From contig OZ029921.1 in NCBI GenBank assembly GCA_964023275.1, forward strand, positions 17,086,204 to 17,150,203: a stretch of 64,000 nt of DNA, read 5' to 3'. The position numbers were made by a program, and so were the translations under genes. This DNA is from Norana najaformis. Taxonomy: Eukaryota; Annelida; Clitellata; Crassiclitellata; Hormogastridae. The notes under the pieces are model-generated. The model was not told where the DNA came from. It did no database searches and saw only the letters and a program-made list of their open reading frames with translations. The first letter of the stretch is position 1, and every line of letters starts with the position of its first letter. This document shows positions 35,414 to 50,400 of this stretch, in pieces.

Positions 35414-38400
35414 GTTGGAACACATGACATACTTTGTAATTGTGCTTCTGCAAATACTTAACAGTTTGCCTTTATATTTTTTGTGCATATCACTCTTGCA
35501 CACTATAGAAAATTATGTGCAGACAGATGCAAAATTGGCAAAAATTTTCATGACCATTTTTGTGTTGCATGTAACAAGTGTGAGGTAACTGAATTGGTGT
35601 GGTCAACAAAGGTAAGGTTTTTTCGAAGATGATGCTGAGATTGTGGACTGGAGAAGTGTAAGATGCAGGTGAAAGGTCTGGAGGATAGGTTAGTTTGTTT
35701 AGTTGTTCACGGAGGCCAATTATGAGAAATTCTGTTTTGAAGGATTGCAGCATAGAAGTTTGACAGTCGACCAGGCAGATAACGTGGAGATTGTGTCTTT
35801 ATTGTTGTAATGATTTAGTGCATCTGAAAAGGAGTGAGAGGAGAAAGACATGAAGGATTGTGTGTTGTCAGTGTAGAGGTGATGATCGACAGCGGACATG
35901 GAAATGAGTCTGCTGAGTGGGAAGGTGTAAAGAATGTACAAGAGGAGACCCAGAACAGAACCTTGAGGAACACTACAGGTGAATGTGAGGAATAGATGAC
36001 AGTTCAGCAACATTAAAAGTAAAAGAACAAGGGGAAAGGTATGACTTGATGTAGGGCAGTACCAGAGGTTCCAAAAACATAGGAAAGGCATTGGATAAGG
36101 ATTTTGTGATCTATGGTATTGAATGCAGCAGAGATGTCTCAAAGACAGGGGCAAGGGACTCGTCGATAGCCTATTGCCACGACAAGTTTGCTGTACATCG
36201 AGGAGAGGACAGTTTCAGTGGAGTGATGTTTGGTGTAGGCAGATTGGTTGGGAGTTAGAAAGTTGTTAGAGGTGAGATAGACTGTGAGGCGAGAAAGGAT
36301 GACATGTTCTTAGAGTTTAGACAGAAATGAGAGATTTGAAATTGGGATGTAGCTAGAGAGGAATTCCTTGTCTAGAGATGGTTTTTTGAGAAGTGGTTTA
36401 ACGACTGAGTTTTTGCAAAACATTGGGGAAGTGCTGATTGACAGAGACGGATTGATGATCTTGGTTATAATAGGAAGAAGAAGGATTGAACAGTTTTTCA
36501 ATAAAGAGGTTTGGAGTAGGTCGGGCAATGATTTTGGCTTCAGAAGCAGGTTCATACAGTTTCATTTTACATATTCCAGCACCAAAAGCATTTATTTCTT
36601 ATTAGACTTATTTCTGGCATCAAGCAAATATTGCTTGCGAACATTTACCGCCTACCATCCCTCTCTCTGGCTGACTTTGACTGTCAGTGAAGAAGGATGT
36701 GAAGAGTTGGCAGTAGATGGAGGTGGAATAGAGTTTGGGAGAGGATGAGAGGAGCCTTGGTGAAGAAAATTGTTAACGGTTTTCCAAAGATTTTGAAGAT
36801 TGGATGAATTTTAATGAACAAGAGAGGTAACAATAATTACGCTCAGGCTTACTTATTGATAGTGTACCAAGTGTCTTATGTCTGTTGACAAAGACTCTAG
36901 ATTGATAGGTTGAAGGCCTATCAACAGACTGAGCCCAGAGACCTTTCTTTATTACTCGAAGAGTTTTACTCTTAGGTGCAAAAACAACGATGCCTTGGAT
37001 TGCAACTGAAAAGAATGGTGGAGTAGTTGAAAAAAACCACAATGTGAAGCTGTGTTGCGATGATCCAAATGCTTCGCTCTTCTACACCACAGATGGATCA
37101 GAACCTGCTCTTCACTCCTCAACAACAATTGTAAGTGTATTACATGAGTGATAACATTCTTTAAATTTTAGCGATTTCAGTTACTGTTTGAAGCTGTAAT
37201 GACTGTGACGTTATTTGTTAGGAGTATAAGTAATGATTTGTGAGAATATAATGTTAGATGATCTGTTATTCAGATCTATGCTACAAGAGGAATAACAATC
37301 ATTAGATAGTTGTTTCTTTTCATCTTCACTTTTTGATTTAGTTTTCATATTTGTTTTGTCAAGCCGTACATTCCGCAGAAGGGTATTGAACTGCGGAACC
37401 CTGGTCTCAAGTTTATTCGAGCAGTTGCAGTTTCACCTGGTGTTCCATGCAGCGATGTTCTTACTTCAAAGTAAGTTTTAATTACAAGTGTGTTTTACTT
37501 CTTTTATTGTATGAGGTATTTTTGATCATGTCATATCTCAGTATTCTTTTAGCTTATGCCCAATTTAGCCAATTTCTGCTGAGAGGGGTGCAAAATAATT
37601 AACTTGCACTCATGTCTGAAATGTGATTGTGCATTATTCATTTTATTTAATTTTGTTTAATGTGTGTAGTTGTATTCATATACATGCGTTTGCATAGCAC
37701 TTGTTCAATGGAAACTCCTCTAAGGTGCTGCCAATCTAATAATACTGCACTTGGGTTGAACAGAATAGTTTCCAACTGATGATAAAAAGAGGCAAAGAAG
37801 GAACAATAATCTAATGCAACCTAGTCCAGGGTAATGGATGGACCATAACAAAACTCTTATGTGGCATTGTGGAAGAACAAAAAGATCATATTGCAGTATA
37901 GAATGAATGTCACTGCAATTGCTTTTACAGATTTGTTTCTCTACTTTTCTTGTTACTACACAATAATTTTGAAAACAATGCTTTGCATTTTGCAATAATG
38001 TGTTCTGTTATTTAAATGCTGTAGTTATGTAATAGTGCTTTGTTTATAGGCTGTTGTACTGAAATATTTTGCACAGCATATGCAAACAGGTCTCAGTATT
38101 TTGATAATTATGATGAGGACATTACCTGGTAAGTCTGAGCTTTACTGTTCCTAGAGCAAGATCTTGAAACCAAGACACAGTTATGCTTCAACTTTTTGTT
38201 GCCTTTCTTAAAGTGAATTTTTGCACATTTAATAGGAGATTCTGGGTGTTGGGCAATGAAAATGAAGAACTTGCTAAGCCAGAAGAAGTGCAGAATGCCA
38301 TTCAAGAACCTGACAAGGTCGTTATTATTCAATTATGAGCAAGAAGATTCACATTAGTTTAAAAATTGGAGCCACCAATTTTATGTAGAAATTTCTTTTA

Positions 38401-41400
38401 CTAATTACTTACTTATGAAGTCCTGCCATTTATTTTAACACTGCTATAATAGCGCTATGCAACTTGCAAGTTATATGTTCAAGTATCATCAACGAATTTT
38501 GTTGCACTGCACTTCAGTTGCCATTGTCATATTTGGGCAAAAACGTCCTCAAAATCTTTGAGTACCATTGTGGATAAATGACTTACCTTGTATCTTTAAT
38601 GGCCAATCACACTCAAATTCTGTCTGACATGGTATCAGGTTTCATTGTAATTACAGATTTATTCATCTTTTTTAGGCAGACAAAGAGAATTGGGAGAAGT
38701 GCACTCCAGAGGTAAAAGCATCTTTTACTGAGCCAGGAACAATGAAGGTCACCTGGGATGCTCCACTCAAAGAATTCAGGCAACTTCTTGCTGGCTATCA
38801 GGTAGGAAGAGAATGTTTTCCGACGATTTTTTAATTAGTAGCATATATCTGGTAACCTTACCTTTCTCTGTTTATCTTGCTTATATTTCAATATGTACTG
38901 CATAGTTACAAAATTATTTTTTTTAAATTTTAAATTGTACACGTTTTTTTATAGCGACCGTATGGCCTTGACCCTATTGGGTGAAATCCTTCACCATCAC
39001 TACATGCCATTTAAGGTCCCCGTGCACAGACTGTGCTAACCAGAGATTCAAATCGCTGAAATAAGCCACGACTGGGACGCGAACCAGGGATCCTCATGCA
39101 CAGAGGCTTCCTTGGCGTATGTGCTCACTGAAACAGCTAACTAGGCCAGTAATTAATAACGTAATGCAATTTTAATATAGTGGTAAAAATATTGGTTGTA
39201 AATTTTGATTATGATGTTGAATATTTGTGCTTGAGTGACAAAAGTTTTTGGCAGTCTGTAACAGAAACTTCTATGTTTCATGTTCTTCTCTGGCAGTGCA
39301 TCAAACTTCCCTGGCGGATAGAATGACTGACCACCTATAATCATTGTGAAATGAAGTTTACATCCTTAGCCAACTCACTTGTGGCTTTAATCTGCAATGT
39401 TTATAGACCTGACTGTTACATTTGTGTGGTAGCTGCTGTTGAATGGGGTTTCATACAGCAAGATGTTGAAACCAAAACACAACTGTGCAACAGTAACTGG
39501 ACTGGCAGGTGGTCGAACATATGAAGTTCAACTTGTGGCCTATCCGAAAAATAGGTCACTTTCACCACTAGGGTCAAACACCCTTGTAAGTCTTACAGTT
39601 TTCTTTGTACTCTCTGTAACTACCATGGCCAAAGATTGATTTCTGTTGTTTGGATTTCTGCAAGAAATAATTTTTTAAATACTTATTAATGTTTCATTTG
39701 ACTTTGGCTTAGAGTCTGGTGTAGTTTTCAGTTATTGAACACCATTTGATGCTTTCCACTTAGCTTGTTTAACATTGTTATGTTTCACTTTACTCTAAAG
39801 TGCACCCAACTGGTAGACAGCTTAAAGAAGAAGGTGAAATCAGTGGCCAATCCAATAAATTGTGGAGAAATTTTGTGTTTTTTATGGTAGACCATGACGT
39901 CTACTAAGATGGCTGAAAGCTGTGGACCTCTTATATCATTGGAGACAACTGCCAAACCAGACACAATGTCGATTGTCTGGATGTCACTGAACTCCAGCAC
40001 AAATCCCGTTGAAGGATACAGGATCTACCTCAATGGACATATGTGTGGAAATATGGTAAAACCAGTTGGGATGATAACAAAGATGATAGTGATGACTGTT
40101 ACAGTGACAGTGATGATGATAACGATGGTGGTGGCGGTGGTGGTGGTGGTGATGCTGGTGGTGGTGGTGGTTGTGGTGGTGGTGGTGGTGGTTGTGGTGG
40201 TGGTGGTGGTTGTGGTGGTGGTGATGATGCTGGTGGTTGTGATGATGCTGGTGGTGGTAGTGATGATGATGATGGCAATGCCAAAAATGAGTGATAATTA
40301 TAAATAAAGTGATGGCATGACTATGACTGATGGTGAAAAATACAGATTGGCTTATGTAATATACTGTCATACCATCGTTAGAGTTCTGTCATTCTGTTTA
40401 GCAGCTGGAATATGTTTTTATCTGGTAAAAGTTTTCTGCAGATTGTTCCAGATGCTACAAGCAACAGGTGTCGTGTTGTGATTGAGGGATGCAACACAGG
40501 GGTTGTATACAAGGTTAAAGTTGCTGCCATTCCTCCAGGTGAGTTGACTTTCAGTTTTATTCCACTTATTCATTGTGTAAGTAAGTAAAATGAGGTAAAG
40601 GTTCTATTGTCCCACAGGGAATTGTTCATTATCCTCTTCTTAGGCCCTTGAACCAGCAGTGGATAATCCAAGGTCTTGGACATGGGGCCAGCACATTTTC
40701 AGGACTTGGCTTTTTTGCAGCTTAGTGGCAGAGGCATGTGTAACCAGACAACTTGCCCAGGGTCATTACATGGAGTCTGCTCAACAGTCTAGAACTGGCA
40801 ACCATATTAGGTCAGTGATGCAGCATGCTGACTGAATAGACCACCATATTGCTCACAGTCATTACATGATTGCTGCTTTTCCTGTGATTGACAGTCTGAG
40901 AGTTCAATCATTATTGAACAACCCCAGATTTGCACAACCAGCTGTACACTTCTGTCAAGAGTATGGTAACTTAACATTCTCAACATTTATATAGCATTCA
41001 GTTAGCATTCCATTAAGAGCCTCTTAGCGGCTGTTTAAAGAGTTATATGGAATAGCTAAAGTACCCATGTTTGAAATGATTTTTGCAAAAACCTGCTCAT
41101 TATGTCTTAAAGGTTTATTAAGCAAAAATTTGCAGTTATATTGGGTTCAAATCCAGACCAAGACAGAAATTTCATTTGAGGAGAAATTTCTGTTTACTTG
41201 CACTTAAGTTCCTTTGCTGTATTTTCACAAAACCTAAGATTTCAGAATTATACAGTAATATCTCAAATATGATGACCATTAATAAAAAGAAGATATAATA
41301 GGTTTAAAGGGTTAGTTTGCTTTTTTTGATCTATGTGGAACAGCAATTGTAGTAAATCCTGAATGGTAACAGTTTGAATCAACCATATGAATTTGACCAC

Positions 41401-44400
41401 AGATGCAAAATGTTTTATTTAATTGTCTCTTGCGCATACCAGGTGGTTCTCCACCAAAGATGTCGAATGAACTGGATGTGACTCTTCCATTGAATGTGGA
41501 GAATATCTGTGTGCCTGAGGAGGAAGCTGAGAATGAGGCAAATGAAGAAGATGGAAAGTATTCCGAATTTTTGACAATAAAGGAGGACCCTGCTCATGAA
41601 GGTAAACATATCATCTATTAATAATTTTTTCAGGCAGTTATGAGAGCGTTCTGTTCATTTAGAATGACTTTTTTCTGATCATTTTGGTGACTGTAGCCAT
41701 CAGTACTGTTTGACTAGTTGTCCAGCTGCACACTTATCATTTTAATATAACTAGTGTTAGGAATTAAGACTCTCTTCATTTAAATATATGTTGTGTAGGT
41801 TAAATATATGTGTACATTGAAATGTTTGTACATTAGAATTTGTGTATTATGTAATATATAATGGTATGTGTACATGTGTGGGAGAAATAGAATGAGTTTT
41901 ATTCAGATGTGTTGTTTCTAACTGCACTGGTAAGAAGTGCTGATGGTTGAGGACATCCCTGCTGTCAATCCCGCAATTGTAGTTCCATGTTTAGATCTTA
42001 GTGACTTCAGCTTCTGGACTCAAGCCCTGTGAGTCACAGGACCCATTTCCACTGTTTAATGACAGAACATGTAAACTAAATAGACGAACATGAAACATGC
42101 ACTGAGTTGCTTGTTCCACAAGTTGGGATTGCTTATGCAATGTGACTCCTGTGGTGACTTAACATTTGTTCAAGTGATTCACCTGACTTGCTTGTGTTTT
42201 GATGAGTGGTTTGAAGCTCTCAGGAATAAAGTGCTTTGAGTTGTTGCCACCAACTGACAGGTTTTATGCTTGAACTTCTTAATGTGAATGTGAATGCTTT
42301 GGAATCATGCTTCTGTTTCCAGTTGAATTGTGAATTATAAGAGACTCCAAAGATGCTTTGAGTGATGTGATTGTTACTAAATGATGTCTGGAAGAATCAC
42401 TTACAGCTGAAGGACAAATATTTGTTAGAATAGGGAATCTGTTAATGAAAACAAGTTTAATTATAAAAAATCTAGTTAACATTATCTCATAATGTCACTT
42501 TTGGGGAAGTTTCAGTTTCTGTTCCAAGGATTTCAGCAAGGGATCATTACCAAGGACATAAGGTCTCGGACATGGCCAGATTTCAGGACTTGCCATTTGT
42601 TTCCATGTTCATGTCAAAACCAAATTGTACTCCTTGATGAATGAGGCAGTTATTCAAAAATATTTCCTCTACTGTACTACCTAGCAGGGTTGAACCTGCA
42701 ATAGTTACATCAAAAAGCAATCCTCCCACTGAATGTGTCAAAGCACCACACTGCATCGAAATGAATTGCTTAATTATTATGTTTATTTTTCACTTTTACC
42801 ATAATGTGGCTGAACATTTTAGAACTGCTTTGTTGCTATTTTCTTAAGCCTTAATTTGTTCACTTTAGACTTCAGAATGTGAAAATATTGATTTAGATAT
42901 TCATTGTTTAGTGATGAGAGTTGGTGCTTTTGATGATTGGTCTTTGATGTTTATTGTCCATACTTTTACAGTATCTAATTACACTGAAAATGAAACTTTT
43001 TAATTTTCATGTGAAAGTATGCTAGTTTTGTGTTTTCAAGACAGCCTTGTTTATTGGGCCCACATTGGGCCCACAGTGTCCCAGTGGTGGCAACTAGTGG
43101 ACCACTATATAAATGTGGGCTGTCAGAAAATTTGATGAAGTTTTACTTTAATTCTTTGCTTCTTGTGTATTTCAAACAAGAAAATTGTTATATTTTTCAA
43201 TTCTTACTGAAGGCTTTGTCATGCTTACTTTATAAGGGAAAACACTCGAATATGAATTTCATGAATTAATTATTCATTCAGTAAATTTGGATAGCTTCTC
43301 TTCAAGATCTCTACATACTCAGAAGTCCTCTCAGATTAGCCTCAGCAAACAAGAACACTTTTAATCATGGTTTTATGGTTTTTCTTTTTCTTCATTTGGA
43401 CAAATGCAGACTTTCAGATTTGACTTTAAAAGTGTATGGTGAGATTTGAAATTTAAGTTCTGCATCACTTGATCTGTAACAACTAAATTTATATAAAAAA
43501 TCAGAGCCACTATGTGGTAGATGGTTTAACTTTTTTGATTATAAAGGTTTGATTACTTTACAATACATATGTTTGACTGTGTAATCTGGTATGTATTTTT
43601 CTGCTTGCTACTCAACTGCTGACTGTGCTGCAGCTAATTCTGAGATATGCCCAGCAGGATGCAACAGTGTACGAGAAAAAAGGAACAGTTTAGCATCTGT
43701 TGGTAAATCAAAGATCTGCTGCAGCAGAAACATTCCATGGAACAGCACTGTGGCAGACCATGGAACAGCCCTGCCGCAATCCCAGGATGCTGCTTTTCCT
43801 AATGAAGGAAGCACCGGTGATAAAGTGGATGAGAATCTTGAGTCTGTTGAGTGTGCCTTTACTGGCAACGAAGACAGGCAATTACATTCTTCAAGTTTTC
43901 ATGAATCACTTCAGACCGATTTTGACGAAAGAAATAGAACTTTAGTAAGCAGTAGTAGAACTGAGATTCAGGAAAGCGTAATGCCACAGAAGATGCAAAT
44001 TTCCAGAAATCATAGCAAAGATATGATGACTTCACAGAATGTAGTTTCTCATCAGCAATCTAGGGCCAACATTCATCGTTCACATGAGTTGACAGAAGTT
44101 CAGCGACGGTACTCTTTGTCTAGAAACAGCACATTGATGTCTCAGTCAGATGCCCATCAATGTGCCTCGCATATGCCTTCAGAAAACTGGCCACAACAGT
44201 TCTCCGAAACAACTCAGCCTCATTTGCCAGATGCACAGTATCCTCTAGCTCACTATGGAAACCAACATCCAGAAGTCTCAGATACCATGTACTCCACTGG
44301 TTTACATCGAGGGCCTGGAGATGGCATGGACATTGCGAGCATGATGATGCAAGTGAAGGAGCAGCAGCTGCTGATGCAGGAGAAATATGATCTGATGTTG

Positions 44401-47400
44401 AAGCTCCAGGCTTTGGAAAGGAAAATGGCTGCCAATGATGTTAGAATTATGACTGCTGCTTCATTGGGTGAGAAGCTTTTCTGTAGAATTTAAAAAGAAA
44501 GTGTTACTAAAGTTTTATAAATAACTTGAGTACAGGAATGCTGTCTGTAAATATTAAACCACTGCAGTCACAAAGGTTTTAGAGACTGTTATAAATACAT
44601 CTTCATTTGTGAAAGTGCTTAACAAGAAAATTTAAATTAGTATAACCTTGATATTTTATACCATTTGATGGCTGGAGCTGATGTATGTTCTGTTCCACAG
44701 TTTTAAAGTGAACTATTCTTTCAATCCTTGTCTTTCTTTGGAAAAGTTGTGAATAGTTTTGTTGTTATATTTGGATCATAACACTCTTAAGATCTGTTGT
44801 ACAGAATCAACTATTTTGAGTCATTTTTGCAACCAATTCTTGTGTAACCATGATTAGTTTTTTCTCTTTCCTGCCACTCTGCTTGCTTTTTTGTGGTGAA
44901 GATTCTGACTGGACAGCGGACAATTCCCATCCTGTCTCAGTGCTGATGGATGGAAGGGAGAGCTTCATGAACAGCAGTCGCAGTTTCCTCAGTACCCGCA
45001 GTTCGGACACTCAGAACTCTTCACTGACTCCACAAAGACATTATAATGTGGAAGTGGATAGTAGTGATGATAATGGAATGTCTCCTGCTCCACCTGTTCC
45101 CCAACAGCATTCCCTACAGTTAGCACAGATTCAACGTTTTCTTGGTAGGAGAAGTTAAAAGTCAAGTGAATGAAGTAGCAGCACTTTCACTGCAATAATG
45201 GATTTCAAAGCATGAAGCAGGAATGCATGGAATTAATTCCAGTTTTCACTGAACCACTCTAAATTAGTAATTTGTGGTTATGCTGTACAATTGCATAGTT
45301 GTTGGTTCACATGTACTTTCGTAGTTGCTTGTAAATTTTTTTGTATAGTAAGGCATTGTTGCAATTGAATTTGTTTACATTTCTTGATACTGCTGCTGTT
45401 GAATCTCTTCACATTTGCATGATACTTTTGCAATCATTTTTTTATGTTTACGCTGTATCACTGTTTAGAATTGCTTCAAGTTTGCAGTGTGTTTAAGTAA
45501 TATAATTAAATAAGTAAAAGAAAAGGTTTGTGCATAATGCAATGCTAAACCAAGTCTTGATGTTGAGGTCCAGTAAATATGTGTATTTGAAAGTTTCACT
45601 GTTATGTTCTGTCAATGCCGTGGATTGAATGCGGGATCAACGTAGCAGGATCTAGATATTTGGCCTACCAATGCCTAACTTAGAAGAGGATGTTATTAAG
45701 GAATCTCTGATTACAAGAGCTTGACTTAAATATACTTAGCCCCTTTAAAATGTGTCCTGATTACAACTGATGTTGCTTAATGGCAGACACTTTTGATTGG
45801 TCTCTTTAAGTAATTGCCAAGAATGATGTTTAAAAAAATTTTGTTTTGAAGGTGTTTTACCTTTGCCATAACATCTGCTTCTGTTACAGGTTTTCAGATT
45901 TATACTACATTTTTCAGTGCATGCTAAATTATCACTGAAACAGATATGTCAGATTAGCATCTGTCTCAGTTAAGAGTCCTTCGTGCAATCACTCGGTTAT
46001 CGTATCGCATTTGATAACTTATATAGCGCTTGTTACAGAACGAATTACTCAGAAGCACTTCCAGCTTGGGGATCCTAGGGAAATAAGAACGTCTTTAAAT
46101 AACGAGTTGACTCATCTCTATCACCAATAGAGAACTCTGCACAAATCGAAGGCAGAAGTCCATTCCGTAGAGATGGGCCACTGTATTGCGTATCTTATAC
46201 GGTATATACACATTTCTGTACAAATAATTTTTTGCATATATTTGTATGTGCCATGTGATAATGCTTACTGTATGGGTGTGTAAATGATTACAGATGGCTT
46301 CATACAACTCAATAAGGATAGTTTAATTACCTTTTAAGATCCTTAGCACTTGCTCTGAACAGTGAGATGTCAACTTCTTAGTGCTGTTGGACTTCATTTA
46401 GTTGCTAAATTTGCAGCGGTCTGACTGATGGTGTCATCAAATGGTCAAAGACTTCAAACTGCTGCTGCTGATTTACACTGATTCAGTGTTTAAATGGCTT
46501 CGAATTGACACAGCAGGGACCTTAAATGAACAGTTCAGATGAAATTTTGTTTAAGATTTGTGGCAGCAATCTTGAAATGGAGCTGTGTTAAAGATCAACT
46601 ACTGTAAATTATGCTAGCTAGGGCATTTTGAGGCTGCAGAATGACTACTTTAGAACATTTACAGTAGGAACCCTAGCTTCATTTCATGTGTAAAAACTCA
46701 AGAATTTACATTGTTTGTTACTTTCAGAGAAAGAAATGGAAGCAAAAAGACTTGCTAGGGATGGGAAAGTTAATATCGAAGTAAAGGATGATGAAGATCA
46801 GAAGACTGATCCAAATGCACTGCCCCCTGGTGACAAGTCAACTTCGACGGCTGTCATGACTGTGGCTCCAGTCCTAGATTCAGTGAGCAGAGTAACAGAA
46901 ATCATCTAGTTTAAGTTATTTTAAACATTATATCACTTTTTTTTAAAGTTCCATAATAGTTGAATCAGCAGATGAGATTTGTTTTAATATTTTCACTAGT
47001 AATGGATGATGAAATTTTAATGAAGCTAAGTAGAGTACTATACCACATATCTCTTGCACCTCTTACATCTTTAGTGACCAGAAACAGTGACATACAAACT
47101 TACTTACAAGCTGCTGGTTTTTTCAGATGAGGATTGAAATAAAAATCTAGTTTGTGTGTCAGCCAAAACTTATAATAGATTTAAACCTGTGGTCAAACGT
47201 GGTTGATGAAGCTAGTCTAAGAAATGATCCGTACAACTGTTTTGCCTAGTCTTTCTTGTTATTAAGGAATCTCTGATTACAAGAGCTTTCTTTTTCGATA
47301 TTTGCACAGGCTGGCCATCTACCAGTTCCTGTAGTGACAGCTGAGAAGCAGGGCAGTGATGCTGTTTGTGTCTCGTGGAAATACCCAAGCAGTGCAGAGC

Positions 47401-50400
47401 CAATGTACCACTTAGTAGTTAGCGTTGTCAATGTCACCGGCCAGAAATTTAGGAAAAACATCAACAGCGACATCAGGTATCTTGTTCGTTTGTCTGCTGT
47501 AAAAAAGTTTTAGACTGACAGAAACCAACAAAAAGGAAGAAGCTTGTCACTGTAACTTCCTGTAAAACCACCATCTTTTAAGAGCTTGAACCGGCTCCAG
47601 AACTGATATTGTTGCTTTCTCAAAGTTGACCAAAAACTTTTGATTCTCTAGTTTGGGGTTCTCATTCTGTACAGTAAAATTCTAACAGTGCGTACCTTAC
47701 GGCGTTGCTCAGTCCTACGCAGGTCTAGAACACCCAAGTATATGTCATACATTCTCTCAATTTACAGCAAGTCCCACACTCATGCATTTCTGATGCATCA
47801 TTTGATAAACAAGCTGCTCTCAATTGGTTTTTAATTTATTCAAAAAACATACTGCATCTTCTACATTGGCATGATACTTGTGACTAAATAATGATAGTCA
47901 TCTCAAGTGACACTTTAGGTGGCTCTTCCTTTTATCTACAATATGTTTTCTTATCAAAGAAGCCCTCTTCTCGTCTTGGGTATATTTTGTATTATAGTAA
48001 TTATTCATGCACTTACTAATATTTACCACTGTGTGTGTATTTCTTACGATTTCATGCACTTATTCACTAAAATGTTTTTGATCATTTTGGATTTCGATGT
48101 AAATTAACATATGTGAAGTTATCACAATTAGCACATGTTTATTTATAAAATAACTTGAAATGGAGAAAACATTTTTTCAAGTTTATTGATAGCCGACAAA
48201 AAGTCATTATTATGACTTTGAAAGCCGATAGAGTGACTTTTAAAATATTTCCTTCGTGGCTCGAATGGGCCACAATGCAGAAATGGAAAATAGAGACATA
48301 AAAGATGGTACATTTAAAAGAAATCATAAGACCTGTTGTTGACATTTATTCAGCAGGCTTTATTATGTCTGATATTTATTTAGTGGTACAATTTAAGTAC
48401 AAAAGGCATTTGGAGCCTGACTTGGATTGCATTTAGGCTTCAGGCCACCATCAGTTCATATTTTTTACATTCAAGTTAGTTTTTTACATACTTACTAATG
48501 AACTTACTAATTATGCCTGGTTCTGTGTGGTTATATTTATCAGATTCAACTCTTTGTTGGAGATGTTAACTTATTTTGAAAATCATTCTTTTGCCAGTTT
48601 TGAGTGCATGCATGATGACAATGGAAATGCAGTTCCAGCAGTACAACACACGTGGAATGTTACCAAAGACAACAGTTGCATCATCAAAGGACTGGCTTCT
48701 GGTACCACTTACAGGTAATTAATCATCAGTTGTTTTAATGGTTGTACCTCCCCTTACCCTTCAGCCTCTAAATTATGCTGTCAGCTATGACATCAAGATT
48801 GAAATAGATTGCAATTAAAATGATGATGACAAAAACTGATGAAGACGTTATGATACGATGATGCTGAATGAATGGTGATGAGATGGTGAGGCAGTAAAGA
48901 GAACAATTAAAATGATGGCAAAATGAGATGAATATAGGATAATAGAAGGATGGTGGTGATCGCAATGACACCTGCTAACATGTAGCTTATTGTTGGATGC
49001 TGTAACTCATGTTTGGCGTATTAATTAATTATTAATTGACATATTAATAAAAGATTGCTTGTTACAGTAATAATGAGAGTGAGGTTATGTTTTTTTGGTA
49101 TCAGCATTTACGTTGTGGCCAACTATGCTCTGGCAAATACGAAGCATTCGTATGAAGTTCAGACAAAGTCTTTACCAATCACGTACACAACTTCAGCCAC
49201 TACTCAGCTGTCATCACTGAAGGTCCTCAGCCTGGATCCTAATAAGGTACTTCATGTACTGGCTTATCAGGCATTGTTTATTATGGAAAATATTTTAATT
49301 TACTTGTTTTTATAAAGTAAAAACTGATAATGACAAAATACTTGACTTCAGTAAATGTATTTGAGGTACTCACAAACAAGCCTTTTGATTCTGCTCAGTT
49401 AGGACAGATTCCACTACTGCTCAGAATGATGTATAAGATGATCAGTCATTGTTTACTCACCCTGATCATAACAATTTTCAAATGCGTAATCCTGAGTTTT
49501 TAGAGTCTTTAAGCAGAAACACCAACAAGGCCAACCACCAACAAGGCAGCAAGGCTTGTCCTACAGTGCTACTTATTGAATATGAATTTGAGAGGTTTTG
49601 TTTACTGGCAAAAGTCTAATTTTGCAGGTTACAGTTGGGTTCGAAAATGGAAGAGGAGATTCAGTTCAAGATCCTGATCCTGACATCATTGGCTATCAGC
49701 TATTGGTTGATGGCCAGCCGGTGGGTGGAGTTATAAACAAGTCAGCGCCACAGGCTACACTGGACAAACTGCAGCCTGGAAAGACTATCAAGGCTTCCAT
49801 TGCTCCAGTTACCATACATGGTGTCAATCCTGCAGAAATCTCAAATCCTTTAAAGGTATATAATTATTATGATAAATGTAAAAATGTAGATGATAGTGCT
49901 CCACTAAAAATTATTTTGTACTTTGACAGTCGGTGTAACTGGCATAAATAGTTTAATATTATATTTTTCAGTGTATTAAATTGTATGGATACTGTGAAAT
50001 CTAAGAAATCAAACAATACAATATCATGATAGAATATACGACCCAATGAATAAAGAGTATAGTTTTGGGCTGCCTTGCAATAAATCTGAGCTGCTGGTCA
50101 TTAGAGAATATTGGTCAGATAGAAAAAAATTATCCTGATGCGTGAACTTTGACATCTAGGGAATGCTGATTTTGGGACCACCCCTTGTGAAGCAGCATTG
50201 TCAGACATAGGATGAAGTGTTATGTATCATATGTCGTCCTTTACATCAATGTCTTACTTCAGATGGAAGAATTTGGCTTTATTTTAGATCTCTTGTCCAA
50301 AAACGCCAGCACAGCCATTCATAAAAGAACAGCCTGCGTACAAGAGAGGGTCAGCAATGGTTGCATGGGAAAATCCTTCAGCTTCTGAGCCTACTTCAAG

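Noticed and set aside
38088..38100. A 13-nt micro-exon between exons 37364-37470 and 38236-38317
   Set aside because: Phase would allow it, but direct joining already gives the right phase and a continuous peptide.
39984..40370. Poly-His, poly-Gly, poly-Val and poly-Pro frames
   Set aside because: They translate the (GGT/GAT)n tract in an intron of the giant gene.
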